Positions 37,909 to 47,763 are shown, counted from the stretch's first letter. The stretch: DNA of 64,000 nucleotides from Syntrophobacteraceae bacterium (GCA_031292215.1 JARLHO010000050.1:18582-82581), one strand, 5' to 3'. The notes: a model not told the origin generated them from the sequence alone. Numbers and translations: made by a program.

Positions 37909-38618
37909 CGGTACCCGGCGAAGTTGTGTTCCTGTTTGACGTAGACAATACCCTGCTCGATAACGACCAGGTGGTGGGTGACCTCAGACACCATCTTGAG
38001 CGCGAGTTCGGAGCGAAGGCCCGGGACCGCTACTTCGCCATCCTGGAAGGGTTGTACGCCGAGCTTGGCTATGCGGACTACCTGGGGGCTTTGCAGCGCT
38101 TCCGGCTAGAAGACATGTGCGATCCGCGACTGCCGATACTGTCTTCGTTTCTGGTGGATTATCCGTTTGCAAACCGCTTGTATCCCGGTTCGCTCGCCGC
38201 CCTTGCCCATGTTCGCCCGTGGGGGGCGACGGTTGTCCTCTCCGATGGCGACATGATTTTCCAGCCGCGAAAAATTCAACGCTCGGGGCTATGGGAGGCG
38301 GTCGAGGGCCGCGTGCTCATCTACATCCACAAAGAGCAGATGCTCGAAGATGTCGAGCGGCGCTACCCGGCGCGCCGTTATGTCATGGTCGACGATAAGC
38401 TGCGCATTCTGACAGCCATGAAAAAGATCTGGGGAAAACGGTTGACGACCGTATGGCCCCGCCAGGGACATTATGCCCTCGACCAAAAAGATCTCGATGC
38501 GTATCCGCCCGCTGACGTGACGGTTGAGCGCATCGAAGACTTGGTCCACTACGACTTAAACGCATTGCTCGGCGCCGATGCAGGTCGTCTCAGTCAATGC
38601 AGGGTAAAGGCAGAATGA
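37905..38618 (+). CDS. HAD-superfamily hydrolase
   Basis: The 237-residue HAD phosphatase has motif I FDVDNTLLDND near residue 12, with both Asp present. A helical cap follows, then motif II in TVVLSDGDMIFQ and motifs III/IV near HKEQM and RYVMVDDKLRILTAMKKIWG. All catalytic positions seem present. The substrate is unknown; location suggests a sugar phosphate. It is the last gene of the sugar-phosphate cluster, and the tRNA-type attachment repeat follows about 45 bp after its stop. Confidence 0.85.
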   Translation: MTVPGEVVFLFDVDNTLLDNDQVVGDLRHHLEREFGAKARDRYFAILEGLYAELGYADYLGALQRFRLEDMCDPRLPILSSFLVDYPFANRLYPGSLAALAHVRPWGATVVLSDGDMIFQPRKIQRSGLWEAVEGRVLIYIHKEQMLEDVERRYPARRYVMVDDKLRILTAMKKIWGKRLTTVWPRQGHYALDQKDLDAYPPADVTVERIEDLVHYDLNALLGADAGRLSQCRVKAE

Positions 38619-38663
38619 AAAACAGTGTCGGGGATGCTGTTGGGGACGCGCCGGGACGAAAAT

Positions 38664-38752
38664 AAAAAGGACTTAAGATTTCTTTTAAGTCCCTGAATTT
38701 GCGTGATAGCGGGGCTTGGATTTGAACCAATGACCTTCGGGTTATGAACCCG
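38664..38752. repeat. 89-bp attachment-site repeat, distal copy (3' half of the initiator tRNA gene plus its terminator)
   Basis: It matches 40698-40786 at 85 of 89 positions. It contains a copy of the terminator hairpin (GGACTTAA/TTAAGTCC) and the 3' part of the tRNA up to the anticodon arm, after which similarity stops abruptly (GAACCCGGAGGG). It is not a functional tRNA because the 5' half is absent. Confidence 0.88.
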
Positions 38753-38931
38753 GAGGGTGGCTTTACCTGTATTTCTTAGAACCTCCAGAAATGTCCCGCA
38801 ATAAGCCATTTCAGTAAATAATCAGTTCGTTGACTTTACCTGTTTTTATCCTAAAATGTATCGAAAGTGTGAGGGGAAATGTGGGGGGATGAAAATCTTC
38901 GGGTTTCCTGATCGGGCCTTTATTCGGAAGG

Positions 38932-40104
38932 GATGACGCCATGGCTGAAACAGGAAAGACTCAAGACGAAATACCCCGGAGTCTATTTCATCGAGGCGAC
39001 CGTGCCGGGCGGCAAGCCTTAAAAAGTCTACTACATCCGTTACCGGCGCAAGGGGAAGATGATCGAGGAAAAGGTCGGAAAGCAGTTCCAAGACGATATG
39101 ACCCTGGCGAGGGCGAGCGGAATCCGGGCGCTGAGAATGCAGGGCAATGAATCCACAAACCGGGAGCAACGCGAACAGGAGCGGCGGCGGGCGGAGGCAA
39201 AGTGGACCATAAACCGCCTATGGGTAGAATACATGGCCGGGAAACCCGACCTCAAGGGAATCGTGACCGATGAGAACCGCCGAAGCATATCAAGCCGCTC
39301 TTCGGGGAAAAGGAACCGGGCGAAATCGTTCCCCTCGACGTGGACCGGCTAAGAGTAAAAATGGTCAAAACCCATGAGCCCGCTACCGTGCGGAACGCCT
39401 TGGAACTCTTGTGCCGGATTATCAATTTCGGCGCTGATAAGCAGCTCTCCCCGAAATTGGGTTTTACTATCGAAATGCCCGAGGTTGATAACGTGACGAC
39501 CGAGGACTTGCCCTCCGACCAGTTATCAAGGCTCCTGGAAGAAATCGAAAGCACCCCCCATGTTCCAGGCCGCGAACCTGATGAAAATGGTCTTGTTTAC
39601 CGGCATGAGGCGCGGGGAACTCTTCCGGCTGGAAGTGGTCCGACCGGGATTTTGAGCGCGGTTTCATCGGTCTCCGCGACCCCAAGGGCGGCAAAAGCAA
39701 AAGCATTCCCATGAATACCGAAGCGCGGAAACTCTTGGAGAACCACGAGAGGACCGAAAGTCGGTTTGTCTTCCCGGGCAGGGGGGATAAAAAGCGTGTA
39801 GACATCCCCAAGACAGTGAACCGCATAAAAGGCCGCTACGGGCCTGCCCGAAGATTTCCGGGCGCTGCATGGTCTGAGGCACGTTTATGCCTCCATGCCG
39901 GCTTCATCCGGGCAGGTCGATATGTGTACCCTGCAAAAACTTATGACGCACAAAGGCCCGCAGATGACCCAACGATACGCCTTCTTGCGCGATGAGACGT
40001 TGCGGAAGGGTTCGGACCTGGCCGGAAGCATTGTCGGGCAGGCGATGAAGGGGACCAACGGCGACACAGGGAAGGTTATCAACTTTGAAAACGCGAGGGA
40101 TTGA
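38932..40104 (+). pseudogene. Tyrosine recombinase (integrase) of the decayed element
   Basis: From ATG 38932 (GGAAGGG upstream) the frame reads WLKQERLKTKYPGVYFIEAT and VPGGKP. An in-frame TAA follows, then KVYYIRYRRKGKMIEEKVGK, which is an Arm-type N-terminal domain. At least three frameshifts follow. Segments are RLRVKMVKTHEPATVRNALE and LLCRIINFGADKQLSPKLGF (core-binding domain), TEDLPSDQLSRLLEEIESTP (catalytic domain start), and TLQKLMTHKGPQMTQRYAFL with the nucleophile Tyr. The integrase was about 390 residues and is now inactive. Confidence 0.88.
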
Positions 40105-40106
40105 TT

Positions 40107-40316
40107 ATGAACGGATCGGAAGCCGAGAAGATCGAAGAGCGCTATTTGCCGAGCGTAGAAACGGCGAAGATCATCATCAAGGAATATTTCGAGCAGCACC
40201 ACGGGGAGATCATCGACTATGTCGATTTGGTGAATGCCCTGGACCTGCCGCTTCCTCTCATTGTCCAGGCATGCGAACAGCTTGACCAGGAAGGCAAAAT
40301 TGCCGGAGTCGATTAG
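40107..40316 (+). CDS. Small unknown protein in the integrative element
   Basis: The frame beginning MNGSEAEKIEERYLPSVETA gives 69 residues and ends EQLDQEGKIAGVD. The part KIIIKEYFEQHHGEIIDYVD, LVNALDLPLPLIVQACEQL looks like a winged-helix fold (helix-turn-helix plus wing), perhaps a small DNA-binding or accessory protein. After its stop another short frame (40317-40509; ECRKPGKWQTVRGSEQHHYF) appears to be cargo debris. Neither is recognised. Confidence 0.5.
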   Translation: MNGSEAEKIEERYLPSVETAKIIIKEYFEQHHGEIIDYVDLVNALDLPLPLIVQACEQLDQEGKIAGVD

Positions 40317-40697
40317 AAGGGAAGATCACCGGGTCCACAGGGAAGCAGGCGACGCCATCGAGGGCGACCAAATCCTCATTGAATGCCGCAAGCCGGGCAA
40401 ATGGCAGACAGTCAGAGGTTCGGAACAACACCATTACTTTGTTACCGCTGCGAGCAAGAATGCCTATGCCGTAGTCGTTAGAAGGTTTACCAACGTCAAA
40501 AAAAGATGATATTGTCTTTTGCCTTTCGCCCTGGCGGTCAAGTTCTTGCCTTTTGTACGGACGCATGCGGAAACCTCCCGGTTGAGGTTGGACGGACCCC
40601 GCCTTGATGATTTCACGGCTCCGGAAAGTAAAGGTGATTCGAGCGGCGAAATGGGCGAAATTGATCCGCCTATGGGGGATAGTGTGGGGGACGAAAA

Positions 40698-40814
<117 letters not shown>

Positions 40815-41100
40815 ACAACAAAATGAAGTATAGCCTGCCTCACCCTCGATGTCAACAAAAGACTAAAAGCCCCGCAAATGCGCCACAGACGCCAGGGTAG
40901 ATGAATGTGCGCTAGATTTCGGGAAAATTAAAATCGATTTTCGCCTTCGATACGGCCATAAATTTACCCTGCGATGTCGATGTTACCATAGAGGCGCCCT
41001 CCCATTCTTGCTTTTTTTCTTTGTCTTTTGTCGCTCCCCTGACGGGGAGTTTACAATTACCCGCCTACTTACTTTTGCAATGACTCGCGCCTGGAGGGGC

Positions 41101-41327
41101 TGGGGCCGATCGCCCCCTTTTCGCAAAGCTGACAATTACCCACACATGCGCCCACTTACCCCTTAGCGGAGACTCCCAAGAAAGGGGCTTGGCCTGATCG
41201 CCCCCCTTTTTTGCAAAGGGGGGTTGGGGGATTTACTCTGCCGGCGCCGGAAAAAACGAAACAACTGTCCAATACACACCAGTTCGGGGGGCAAGGAGCC
41301 GGTCAAAAACGAGCGACGATTTAGCTA
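41101..41327 (+). repeat. Dispersed ~225-bp repeat, copy A
   Basis: It begins near GGGGCCGATCGCCCCC, contains AATTACCCACACATGCGCCC and GCCGGCGCCGGAAAAAACGA, and ends near GAGCGACGATTTAGCTAG. It matches 63483-63713 along its whole length with a few small indels. The region 40815-41701 has this and an inverted partial copy at 41461-41560, but no supported gene. Confidence 0.85.
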
Positions 41328-41460
41328 GGCGAAAAACCCAATGATCGGGTTTTCTATCGGCAGAGTAAAAGATTTTGGGTTATTCAGTACTCAGGTTTTT
41401 CGACCTCGATATCCTTAAGTACAGGGACGGAGTTTACTCCGTGCTGTACGAATAGACTTG

Positions 41461-41560
41461 AAATCCCCCCAACCCCCCTTTGCAAAAAAGGGGGGCGGTC
41501 GAGGCAAATCTCCGGTAAGGGGTAGGTGGGCGTATGTGTGGGTAATTGTAAGGACGGGAA
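41461..41560 (-). repeat. Dispersed repeat, inverted partial copy C
   Basis: The minus strand reads TTACAATTACCCACACATAC and later GCCCCCCTTTTTTGCAAAGG, matching the first half of copies A and B. It is in opposite orientation to copy A, 130 bp away, so the two could form a long hairpin. Confidence 0.75.
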
Positions 41561-41701
41561 GGGGGAAGGCAAGGGTTGGAATGACTGTGCCGGCATAATG
41601 GCTGTTTGCGGCCCGAAGAGGGATTTTTTCCAAGAAGACGCAACGGCTGTTTATTTTCCCGGGATTTGATATACTCCGGGGGCCTTCAAAGAAAGGGACT
41701 A

Positions 41702-42514
41702 ATGAGAGAAAACATTCGAATAGCCATCATTCAGCCCAAACCGTACCCTTCGCCCGAAGATCCGCGAAATATCGGACACGCTCTTCAATTGATGGAAAGA
41801 TGCCGTGGCGAACAACTCGATGTCATCTGCCTGCCGGAGTACTTTCCGGCTCTTGGCGAACGCGAGATCGGCGCTGCCGCGCGAAAACTAAACAGCTACG
41901 TATTAGCCGGCATGATCGAAGAAGACGGCGCGAAGCGCTATAATACTTCGATGCTTTTTAGCAGGGCAGGGAAGCCGATAGGCAGACAGCGCAAGGTTAG
42001 CGTCGGAGCGATCGAGCGCGAGAGGCTGGGAATCTCTCCTGGCGACGGGGTGTTCCGGGGCTTTGAGACCGACTTTGGAAAAATCGGCATTCCGGTGGGC
42101 ATCGATTTCTGGGGACAGCCTGAAGCCGGCCGCCAGCTATCCTACCAGGGCGTGGATATCGTTTTTAATCCGAGCGCATTTTCGGCCCTGCGCGGTCACT
42201 GGAAAACGGGGGGGCTGGTCCGAGCCTTCGATAATTTCCTTCCGATAGTTGGAATCAATACGGCCGACTACAACGCGATGATAGGAGATAAGCGCGTTCA
42301 TCAGCACGGCGGGGGCAGTTTCATAATCCAGCCTCCTAAGATGCTGGATAAGGACGATTTCAATCGTTGGGCAAGATCCATTGACGACATCGAAAACTGG
42401 GCCGTTCTCGAGCTGGATGAACTCGAAAGTGTCCATATGGCGGACGTAAATCTTGCGAGCGCCTCCCGTTTTAGAAGCGAGTTTTTCAACCGGTTTGGCT
42501 TTAAAAAGGTTTGA
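41702..42514 (+). CDS. Nitrilase-superfamily protein lacking the catalytic cysteine
   Basis: The ATG at 41702 follows AAAGGGACT. The 270-residue protein has the carbon-nitrogen hydrolase fold: IAIIQPKPYPSPEDP, catalytic-type Glu in VICLPEYFPALG, and a Lys in GRQRKVSVGAIERERLG. The nucleophile segment, normally G-x-x-I-C-x-D, reads GIPVGIDFWGQPEAGRQLSY, with Gly near residue 133 where Cys should be. Apart from that the chain is well kept, including HGGGSFIIQPPK. It is probably not an amidase and may be a binding or regulatory protein. It is followed after 12 bp by the radical SAM gene, forming an operon. Confidence 0.8.
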   Translation: MRENIRIAIIQPKPYPSPEDPRNIGHALQLMERCRGEQLDVICLPEYFPALGEREIGAAARKLNSYVLAGMIEEDGAKRYNTSMLFSRAGKPIGRQRKVSVGAIERERLGISPGDGVFRGFETDFGKIGIPVGIDFWGQPEAGRQLSYQGVDIVFNPSAFSALRGHWKTGGLVRAFDNFLPIVGINTADYNAMIGDKRVHQHGGGSFIIQPPKMLDKDDFNRWARSIDDIENWAVLELDELESVHMADVNLASASRFRSEFFNRFGFKKV

Positions 42515-42526
42515 GGGTCTCTATCC

Positions 42527-43474
42527 ATGGCAAATGCGCGCCCCGGCTATCTCGATCTTTATGAGAGCGGCGAACTGCTGCAAAGAGCCCAGGCGTTGGA
42601 TGCAAAGCTTAATAATTGCGATCTGTGTCCTCGCGGGTGCGCAATTGACCGAAAAAACGGGGAATTGGGCTACTGCGGGGTGGGAAGCCTGCCCCGGGTC
42701 GCCTCCATAAATTTGCACCACTGGGAGGAGCCTCCCATCTCGGGCACAGGGGGCTCGGGCACGATATTTTTTTCCGGCTGCACCCTCGGGTGCATCTTTT
42801 GCCAGAACTACCCGATCAGCCAGATGGGGGTGGGCCGCGACATGAGTATCGAAGACCTTGCCAGCGGCATGCTGGGTCTCCAAAAAAGAGGCGCCCACAA
42901 CATAAACCTGGTAAGCTCAACCCATCAGATGGCAGCCGTTGTCCGCGCTCTTATCCCGGCGGTCGAAAAGGGGCTTCGCATACCGCTCGTCTTCAACTCG
43001 GGCGGATACGAGTCCCCCGAAACCCTAAGGCTTCTCGATAAAATCATCGATATCTACCTGCCCGACATCAAATACTCGGATCCGCAAAGCAGTGCGAAAT
43101 ATTCCGGCGCACCCGATTATGTCGGCTACAACCGCAGGGCTCTATGCGAAATGTGGCGCCAGGTCGGCCCACTTTTTACCGATGATGCGGGAATCGCGCG
43201 AAAAGGAATGATGGTGCGCCACCTGGTGCTGCCCGAAAACCTCGCCGGCTCACGCGAATCCCTCGCGTTTCTAGCCGAGCAGATGGGCCCGGGGGTTTGG
43301 GTCAGCCTTATGAACCAGTATTTTCCGGCGCACAAGGGCCCCAATTCTCCACCCCTTGACAGGAAAACGACCGAAGAAGAATATGAGGCCGTATTCACCG
43401 CAATGATCGATTCGGGAATAGGTAACGGTTACGTTCAGGGGGACGGGCTGGTTAGTCCGGGTGATTTTTCTTGA
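42527..43474 (+). CDS. Radical SAM protein, PflA-like/AmrS-type
   Basis: The 315-residue protein has an N-terminal Cys cluster (CDLCPRGCAIDRKNGELGYC). The [4Fe-4S] SAM motif CTLGCIFCQNYPISQ (CxxxCxxC) lies near residue 90. Further family segments are INLHHWEEPPISGTGGSGTI, LVFNSGGYESPETLRLLDKI and IYLPDIKYSDPQSSAKYS. This is the pyruvate formate-lyase activase-like family (COG1313). The partner is unknown; the adjacent nitrilase-like protein is a candidate. Its end overlaps the end of the convergent regulator gene by 23 bp. Confidence 0.88.
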   Translation: MANARPGYLDLYESGELLQRAQALDAKLNNCDLCPRGCAIDRKNGELGYCGVGSLPRVASINLHHWEEPPISGTGGSGTIFFSGCTLGCIFCQNYPISQMGVGRDMSIEDLASGMLGLQKRGAHNINLVSSTHQMAAVVRALIPAVEKGLRIPLVFNSGGYESPETLRLLDKIIDIYLPDIKYSDPQSSAKYSGAPDYVGYNRRALCEMWRQVGPLFTDDAGIARKGMMVRHLVLPENLAGSRESLAFLAEQMGPGVWVSLMNQYFPAHKGPNSPPLDRKTTEEEYEAVFTAMIDSGIGNGYVQGDGLVSPGDFS

Positions 43475-44861
43475 AAGTTTTCGAATCGAGCCGGGTTTCG
43501 CGCATAAGCCTGTGGAGGTATTGGCGCTTTAGTCCGGATTCGCGGGCCGCCTTGGAGACATTGCCTTCGTTGCGGCTCAAAACCCGGGATATGTATTCGG
43601 AGTGGAACTTGTCGATCAGGGCGTCTTTGGCTTCCTTAAAGGGCATGGAAAAGAGCTCGCAGGACTGGCCGATTTCTTGCGGCGCCCGGGGGACCGCTCC
43701 TGCGGCCGCTATGTCCGAAAATTCGAGACATTCCCCCGAGGCCATTATAACGCCTCTTTCAATGGTGTGCTCCAGTTCGCGAACGTTTCCGGGCCAATCC
43801 CTGCCGATCATGTCCCGCATAAGTTCGTTCGATATCCTTTTTACCCTCTTGTCGTAGAGGCCGTTGTACTTATCGAGAAAATGGGAGACCAGAAGCGGGA
43901 TGTCCTCTTTGCGTTCCACAAGGCTTGGAAGCCGGATATTTATCCCATTGAGCCGATAGAACAGATCCTCTCGAAACGCCCCTTTTTTGATCATTTCGGC
44001 CAGGTTCTGGTTGGTGGCCGCAATGAATCGGATGTCCGTTTTGGAGATGGAATTAGACCCCACGACTTTGTATTCGCCCTCCTGGAGGAGGCGCAGAAGT
44101 TTTACCTGCGTGGAGGGATTGAGGTCGCCGATCTCGTCGAGGAAAAGCGTCCCGTGGTTGGCCTCCTCGACCAGCCCCTTCTTGTTGCGGATAGCGCCGG
44201 TAAAGGCGCCCTTGACGTGGCCGAACAACTCGGATTCAATAATCGATTCGGGAATCGTGCTGCAGTCGATCGGAATAAACTGCTGAGCGCTCCTTGCGCT
44301 TTGAGTATGAAGCGCGCGGGCGACCAGTTCCTTGCCGGTCCCGGAGTCTCCGGTTATCAGGACGGTAGCCGAAGTTTTCGCCACTTTTTCAATCTGGTCG
44401 GAAAGAGACTGCATGATGGGCGTATAGCCCACGAGCATTGGCAGAATCGTTTTTTCTTCGAGCTTTTGGCGAAGGTAGCTGTTTTCCTGCTGAAGCTTTT
44501 GCCAGTTGAGCGCCTGCTCGATGACGTGAAGAATCCTCTCTTTTCGGAAGGGCTTGGTGATGTAATCGAAAGCTCCCTTGCGGGTGGCTTGAAGGGCCGA
44601 CTCGATCGTCCCGTAGGCGGTCATTATGATCACCGCAGTCCGGGGGTTTTTCTGCTTTACCTCCTCCAGCACCTGGATCCCGCTCCTGCCCGGCATCTTG
44701 AGATCGGTCAGCACCACATCGAAGCTCTTTTGCTCCAGGAGCTGCGTCAATTCCTGGGGGTCGCTTAGCGTGGTCAGCTCATGGGAGCTTTTCTCGGATA
44801 CGATCCTGCTCAAAAGGGCCAACATGTCGTGTTCGTCGTCCAAGGCAAGAATTGAGGACAT
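43452..44861 (-). CDS. NtrC-family sigma54-dependent response regulator
   Basis: The ATG at 44861 (AAAAGGTG upstream) gives 469 residues. The receiver has LALDDEHDM, Asp in FDVVLTDLKMPGRSG and Lys in YITKPFRKE. The AAA+ domain has GDSGTGKE, the GAFTGA loop in GHVKGAFTGAIRNKKG, DEIGDLNPSTQVKLLRLLQE and WPGNVRELEHTIERG. A Fis-type helix-turn-helix lies at the C-terminus (GNVSKAARESGLKRQYLHRL). The gene is divergent from the kinase at 45032 with 170 bp between, so these two probably form a pair. It may control the sigma54 promoter before the TauE gene at 48565. Confidence 0.93.
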   Translation of the reverse strand: MSSILALDDEHDMLALLSRIVSEKSSHELTTLSDPQELTQLLEQKSFDVVLTDLKMPGRSGIQVLEEVKQKNPRTAVIIMTAYGTIESALQATRKGAFDYITKPFRKERILHVIEQALNWQKLQQENSYLRQKLEEKTILPMLVGYTPIMQSLSDQIEKVAKTSATVLITGDSGTGKELVARALHTQSARSAQQFIPIDCSTIPESIIESELFGHVKGAFTGAIRNKKGLVEEANHGTLFLDEIGDLNPSTQVKLLRLLQEGEYKVVGSNSISKTDIRFIAATNQNLAEMIKKGAFREDLFYRLNGINIRLPSLVERKEDIPLLVSHFLDKYNGLYDKRVKRISNELMRDMIGRDWPGNVRELEHTIERGVIMASGECLEFSDIAAAGAVPRAPQEIGQSCELFSMPFKEAKDALIDKFHSEYISRVLSRNEGNVSKAARESGLKRQYLHRLMRETRLDSKTFKKNHPD

Positions 44862-45031
44862 CCTTATCACCTTTTCGGGATCAGAGGGTTTTACGGAACC
44901 GGATATCCCGGCCCGGGGGCTCTTTGAGATGTAACCGATGAATTTTCGCTCCACTTTCGTTAAAGAGTCAAATAAAATGTCATTAAAAAGTTGCAGTCGA
45001 GTTTTTATCGACCCTCTTTAACTCCAGTCGT

Positions 45032-47263
45032 ATGGATGAAACACAAAAAATGTATTCAAAGTCCAGGACCAACCGTTTCAAAGTTTTGAAGGTCCTCAGT
45101 ATCGCCGCCGTTTTGCTCGTTGCCGCGGCGTCCTGGCTCGCCATCTCCACTGCCGAGTACATGAAGGATACGGTAAGAAGCCAGTTTAACGAACAGCAAC
45201 TGGCCCTGGCCAGGTTGGGCGCCCAGAGGATCGAGGCGCACATCGACAGCGCCATGGGCGACTTGCAGCTCTTAGACTCCCTTCCCGCCATTCAGTACTT
45301 CGACCCCGCGCGCTACAAGACCCTGCTGCTGTCGATACTGCCGGTTTTTAACGAAAGCTCCATCATAACGATTTATCGTGTGGATGCTCAGGGCAAGCTG
45401 GTTTTCAGCGCGAGCGAGCAGGGGATCGTAACGAGCCATCTGGGGCCCGCGCAGCGGGAAGCCGCAAAGTATCTCGCCTGGGCCAAAGAGCCGGCGAACA
45501 TGGGGAAAATATTTGGCGACGCTCTCCATCCGAAAGGAGGGGAAAAAGACAATGACGACCTCGTGTTCGACCTGATTATGCCCACCTATGACAACGCCTC
45601 CGATGCGACTCACCTCGCCCCTTCCGGAGCCTTTGCCGGCTATCTCAGGCTGACAATCGACGCCTCCTACCTCATGGGCGAGATGATGCCCGACATCCGT
45701 TCGGGCAAAACCGGCTACGCGTGGGTGATCGACTCCAATGGCCTGTTCATCTGGCACCCGCACAAGCCCTTTATCGGTCAAAGCGCGCTCAGCGCACGCC
45801 ACAATAGAAATCCGCACCTTTTGTTCGCAAAAATCGACAAGATCGAACGAGACAAAATGATGCAGGGAAAGGAAGGCACAGGCACCTACATCTCCGGGTG
45901 GCACCGCGGAATCGTAAGGCCCATGGAAAAACTTGTCGCTTTTACGCCCGTGCACATCGAAGGACCATTTATGAATTATTCCTGGTCGGTGGCCGTTGCC
46001 GCGCCGGTAAACGAAGTCGAAGCCATGGTCTATTCGGTGTATATGAGGCAGTTTCTTCTCCAGGCGCTGGTTGTTTTCGTAATAGGGCTTTGCTGTCTTT
46101 TCTTCGTGCTCTACGAAAGGCGGTGGTCGGTGCTTCTCGAGCACGAAGTCGTGCTAAAGACTAAAGACATAAGAAAATACGCAGACGAGCTCGAAAGCTC
46201 CGAGACCAAGTACAGGTCCCTTGTGGAAAACGCCGAAGACCTGATTTGCACCATTGATCGAAACGGGCTGATAAGGACGGCCAACCAGCACATGTCCCGT
46301 ATTTTCGGGGTAGAGGCGGGGGGGCTGGCCGACCAGAGTCTCTATCGCTTTTTGCCCGCCGAGCAGGTCGAAGATCTTTTGAGCTGTATCCGGGAAGTTC
46401 TTGCTTCGAGAAAGGGGCAGGAGATCGAAGCGCGCCTCAACCTGCCCTCCGGCCATTTCTGGTTCGATTTCAAGTATATTCCGGTAACCGGGGAGGAAAG
46501 AGAAGAGTTTGTCCTGGCTATCGGGCGCGACATTACCAAGAGCAAGGAAATCGAACAACAGCTTATAAACACCGAAAAGCTCGCCTCCCTTGGGACGATG
46601 GCCGCAGGTGTCGCGCATGAAATAAATAATCCGATCGGCATAATGCTCGGTTTTTGCGATTTGCTCCTGGAAAAAATCGACCCCGACTCGATGGAGTATA
46701 ACGATCTGAAGACCATCGAAAGGCACGGCCTCCACTGCAAGTCCATCGTGGAAAGGTTGCTGAGCTTTGCCAGAATGAGAGACGAACAGTTGGAGTGCTG
46801 CGATTTGAACGCGAGTATCGAGTCCATCGTGGCAATCGTTAACCACAACCTGGAGATGAACCGGATAGAGCTCGCCCTTTCGCTTTCCCCGGAGCTGCCC
46901 TTCGTGCGGGCCGATTCGACCGGGCTCCAGCAGGTCTTTCTAAATCTTATAAACAACGCCCTGCAGGCGATGGACGCTGAGGGCCTGCTAAAAATCGAAA
47001 CCCGCCCGATTGGGGGCGGAAAAATGATCGAAGCCGTAATCTCGGACACCGGCTGCGGCATAAGGAAGGAGCACCTCGATAAGATTTTCGATCCTTTCTT
47101 TACCACCAAAAAAGTCGGGCAGGGAACCGGTTTGGGTCTTTCGGTGAGCTATGGAATAATCACGAGGTGCGGTGGCCGGATAGACTGTCGAAGTGTCACG
47201 GAAGAAGAAGCTCCGGGGGCAGCGGGAACGTCGTTTAAAATAGTTCTGCCCGCCTGCAATTGA
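45032..47263 (+). CDS. Membrane histidine kinase with large periplasmic (dCache-like) sensor and PAS domain
   Basis: The 743-residue protein has a membrane segment at about 22-42 and a periplasmic region of nearly 300 residues (GYLRLTIDASYLMGEMMPDI, GKTGYAWVIDSNGLFIWHPH, typical of Cache sensors). A second membrane segment is at about 338-360 and a PAS domain at about 390-500. The HisKA domain has GVAHEINNPIGI (His near 528). The ATPase has FLNLINNALQAM, DTGCGIRKEH and GQGTGLGLS. It senses an external small molecule. The start has no strong ribosome site. It is divergent from the regulator at 43452 and upstream of a degenerate receiver. Confidence 0.92.
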   Translation: MDETQKMYSKSRTNRFKVLKVLSIAAVLLVAAASWLAISTAEYMKDTVRSQFNEQQLALARLGAQRIEAHIDSAMGDLQLLDSLPAIQYFDPARYKTLLLSILPVFNESSIITIYRVDAQGKLVFSASEQGIVTSHLGPAQREAAKYLAWAKEPANMGKIFGDALHPKGGEKDNDDLVFDLIMPTYDNASDATHLAPSGAFAGYLRLTIDASYLMGEMMPDIRSGKTGYAWVIDSNGLFIWHPHKPFIGQSALSARHNRNPHLLFAKIDKIERDKMMQGKEGTGTYISGWHRGIVRPMEKLVAFTPVHIEGPFMNYSWSVAVAAPVNEVEAMVYSVYMRQFLLQALVVFVIGLCCLFFVLYERRWSVLLEHEVVLKTKDIRKYADELESSETKYRSLVENAEDLICTIDRNGLIRTANQHMSRIFGVEAGGLADQSLYRFLPAEQVEDLLSCIREVLASRKGQEIEARLNLPSGHFWFDFKYIPVTGEEREEFVLAIGRDITKSKEIEQQLINTEKLASLGTMAAGVAHEINNPIGIMLGFCDLLLEKIDPDSMEYNDLKTIERHGLHCKSIVERLLSFARMRDEQLECCDLNASIESIVAIVNHNLEMNRIELALSLSPELPFVRADSTGLQQVFLNLINNALQAMDAEGLLKIETRPIGGGKMIEAVISDTGCGIRKEHLDKIFDPFFTTKKVGQGTGLGLSVSYGIITRCGGRIDCRSVTEEEAPGAAGTSFKIVLPACN

Positions 47264-47382
47264 GAAGAAAATCCTGGCACAAAGTTTGAATCCACCTATC
47301 GCAAGAGATTGGGGATGAGCTGTTCCCGGGTCTTTTTGCATTGCCTCCAGGTAAAGACTTAGCCCCGTTTCAGGTGTTGGAG

Positions 47383-47763
47383 ATGGCCAGGGAAAATCGA
47401 AAAAATATCCTCATTCTGGATCCGGAAAAAGACACGGCGGAACTTTTCTCGCGGGCTCTCGAAAACCATGGCGAGGGTTTCACCTGCTATTGGGTAACAG
47501 AGCCCGATGAGGCCAGGCGCCTGATGTCCGAGATCTCTTTTACTTTTGTTCTTGCCGATGTTTCCATCCTCCAAGACGACCGTTTTCTCCTCCTCGCCTC
47601 GGTTACGGGGCGCTCTTGCGCTCCGAGGGTGATCGCCAATGGCCATGGGAACGAGAAAACAGCCATAAAGACCGCGCTGGAAAAGGGCGCTGCCGGCTAC
47701 TTCATAAAGCCGGTCATGGTCTGCACGCTTAGGAAACTAATAGACGATTTCTCCACGCCGTAA
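47383..47763 (+). CDS. Degenerate receiver-domain protein
   Basis: The ATG at 47383 gives 126 residues with receiver-like order: NILILDPEKDTAELFSRALE, FTFVLADVSILQDDR with a possible phosphoacceptor Asp, then GAAGYFIKPVMVCTLRKLID. The acidic pair that binds Mg (normally DD) reads DP, and the Thr/Ser position is unusual (RVIANGHGNEK). It may be a pseudo-receiver that does not accept phosphate normally. It follows the kinase gene by 119 bp. Confidence 0.7.
   Translation: MARENRKNILILDPEKDTAELFSRALENHGEGFTCYWVTEPDEARRLMSEISFTFVLADVSILQDDRFLLLASVTGRSCAPRVIANGHGNEKTAIKTALEKGAAGYFIKPVMVCTLRKLIDDFSTP

Noticed and set aside
38701..38757. Second tRNA-Met gene
   Set aside because: Only the 3' half up to the anticodon arm matches; the D arm and 5' acceptor strand are missing. 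It is an attachment-site copy.
40915..40992. Short minus-strand frame (MVTSTSQGKFMAVSKAKIDF plus 5 residues) with GGGAGG upstream
   Set aside because: It is only 25 residues, with no family, and lies in a repeat-rich intergenic region; the ribosome-like GGGAGG alone is not enough.
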